In this document: in pieces, positions 63,462 to 64,000 of the stretch
Numbering within the stretch: the stretch's first letter is position 1
Layout of the letters: every line of letters starts with the position of its first letter
Assembly (NCBI RefSeq): GCF_000688395.1
Contig: NZ_JIAG01000012.1
Location: 48,668-112,667 of the forward strand
Source: Haematomicrobium sanguinis DSM 21259
GTDB lineage: Bacteria; Actinomycetota; Actinomycetes; Actinomycetales; Micrococcaceae
Direction: 5' to 3'
DNA: 64,000 nt
Program-made: the position numbers and the translations under genes
The notes under the pieces: model-generated
What the model saw: only the letters and a program-made list of their open reading frames with translations
Told to the model about the DNA's origin: nothing
Databases searched by the model: none

Positions 63462-63507
63462 CGCGACACGCCGAGTGCGCGCGCGTTTCCTCGGCGTGTC
63501 GCGCTAC
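63458..63507. repeat. Hairpin D at the ispH stop
   Basis: GTAGCGCGACACGCCGAG (63458-63475) pairs perfectly with 63490-63507; the loop is 14 bases. The ispH stop TAG is within the left arm. The segment GCGACACGCCG also occurs in the core of family B. Confidence 0.85.
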
Positions 63508-63530
63508 ACAGATGTCCGGCGCGGTGCCCT

Positions 63531-63555
63531 GAAGTACGACGGCGCGTGGTCACCT
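63531..63555 (+). repeat. Single arm of family H (H3)
   Basis: GAAGTACGACGGCGCGTGGT and five more bases match the left arm of H2 at all but the outermost bases, but no complementary arm follows. It lies about 130 bp before the IS30-type left end and may be a truncated hairpin. Confidence 0.7.
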
Positions 63556-63681
63556 GCCCGAGCACCTCACCCGGCCATCGGTGCCAGCAGGCGAAAGCCC
63601 GCCCTGCTTTCGCCGCCCCACTTCGCCGAGCCCACTTCGCCGAGTCGGCAGATAATCCGCTAATGACCCGAGTGGTTTCAA

Positions 63682-64000
63682 GGGGCTAGTGCAACACCTG
63701 AGTTTTTTGGAGTGTGTGTCGTGCCTGCTGTGATTCCGTGGTGGAAGGTTTCGTTGTGCCTTGATTTGCTTGCTCGGGGTGTTTCCGCGGTGCGGGTGGC
63801 TGAGCGTGTCGGGGTGGCGCGCACGAGTGTGAACAGGTTTGCCAGACTGGCTGGTATGGAACTGGTGTATGGCTCCCGCGGGGGCATGACGGGTCCTCGT
63901 GTACCGGACACGGCGTTGATGGAGAGCGGCGGGGGCGTGAGGGCGCGGGGGAGGGCGTATTCGCGGTTGAGTTTTGAGCAGCGAGTCATTCTTCAAACCG
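63682..64000 (+). mobile_element. IS30-type insertion sequence (left end, truncated by window)
   Basis: The putative terminal sequence is GGGGCTAGTGCAACACCTGA, placed 20 bp before the transposase start. The element continues beyond the window, so its right end and target duplication cannot be checked. Confidence 0.6.
63721..64000 (+). CDS. IS30-family transposase, N-terminal part
   Basis: A frame of 93 codons open to the window end, starting at GTG. A first helix-turn-helix (LDLLARGVSAVRVAERVGVA, TSVNRFARLAG) is followed by the start of the second, RLSFEQRVILQT, as in IS30-type transposases. The DDE catalytic domain lies beyond the window. Frames on the other strand are shadows. Confidence 0.75.
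   Translation, partial: MPAVIPWWKVSLCLDLLARGVSAVRVAERVGVARTSVNRFARLAGMELVYGSRGGMTGPRVPDTALMESGGGVRARGRAYSRLSFEQRVILQT

Overview
The window is high-GC, densely packed bacterial DNA with many GTG/TTG starts, 4-bp ATGA gene overlaps and typical actinobacterial gene neighbourhoods: guaB next to guaB3, SURF1-DUF3817-guaA, FmdB/5-FCL/galU/rimJ/sepX-like order, groES under CIRCE control, xseA-xseB divergent from ispH. Fused alr-tsaE and rimI-tsaD genes, small operons and host-glycan enzymes suggest a host-associated actinomycete, perhaps near Actinomycetaceae; the genus is not resolved.

Layout. 0-4.4 kb: end of an L-idonate-dehydrogenase-like gene, a DoxX-like membrane protein, and a TetR-MMPL exporter pair behind a 21-bp palindromic operator. 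4.4-8.5 kb: t6A/cell-wall operon (alr-tsaE fusion, tsaB, rimI-tsaD fusion). 8.5-11.3 kb: envelope-stress island (Asp23, CsbD, sigma factor, two small Asp23-associated proteins). 11.3-18.7 kb: YbdK-like ligase, GH3 lipoprotein, AroE-like dehydrogenase, DUF559 nuclease-like gene A between two palindromic repeats, GH29 fucosidase, THUMP-like methyltransferase. 18.7-20.9 kb: groES-groEL with two CIRCE operators. 21-26.8 kb: PadR/membrane-protein operon and two tandem acyltransferase-SGNH proteins. 26.8-40 kb: purine genes (guaB, guaB3, guaA) interrupted by glpD, an orphan PTS EIIA, DUF559-like gene B inside near-perfect 75-bp inverted repeats, a heterodimeric ABC exporter, SURF1 and DUF3817. 40-49.7 kb: a motif-degenerate DUF4011 helicase-like protein, SAF protein, FmdB, 5-FCL, galU, rimJ, sepX/glpR-like gene, Lrp. 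49.8-52.6 kb: amino-sugar kinase and GH35 beta-galactosidase. 52.6-53.8 kb: rsgA with a structured leader. 53.9-57.5 kb: osmoprotectant ABC system. 57.6-63.5 kb: alanine-type aminotransferase, PPK2, exonuclease VII, membrane protein, ispH. The window ends inside the start of an IS30-type transposase.

The most unusual signal is not a gene alone. Intergenic spaces carry long, nearly perfect palindromes in several sequence families. Two families (called A and B here) bracket solitary AbiEi/DUF559-type nuclease-like genes, and family B also occurs as gene-less copies after tsaD and guaB. Both nuclease loci also carry a TTATCCACA (DnaA-box-like) motif just upstream of the gene. This resembles REPIN/RAYT organisation, but with a Vsr/PD-(D/E)XK-like protein in place of a transposase, and is the best candidate here for an undescribed system. 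Other points of interest are an ABC exporter whose two subunits have lost complementary ATP-site motifs, a helicase-like protein lacking the Walker lysine, and a leader peptide with a sequestered start upstream of rsgA.
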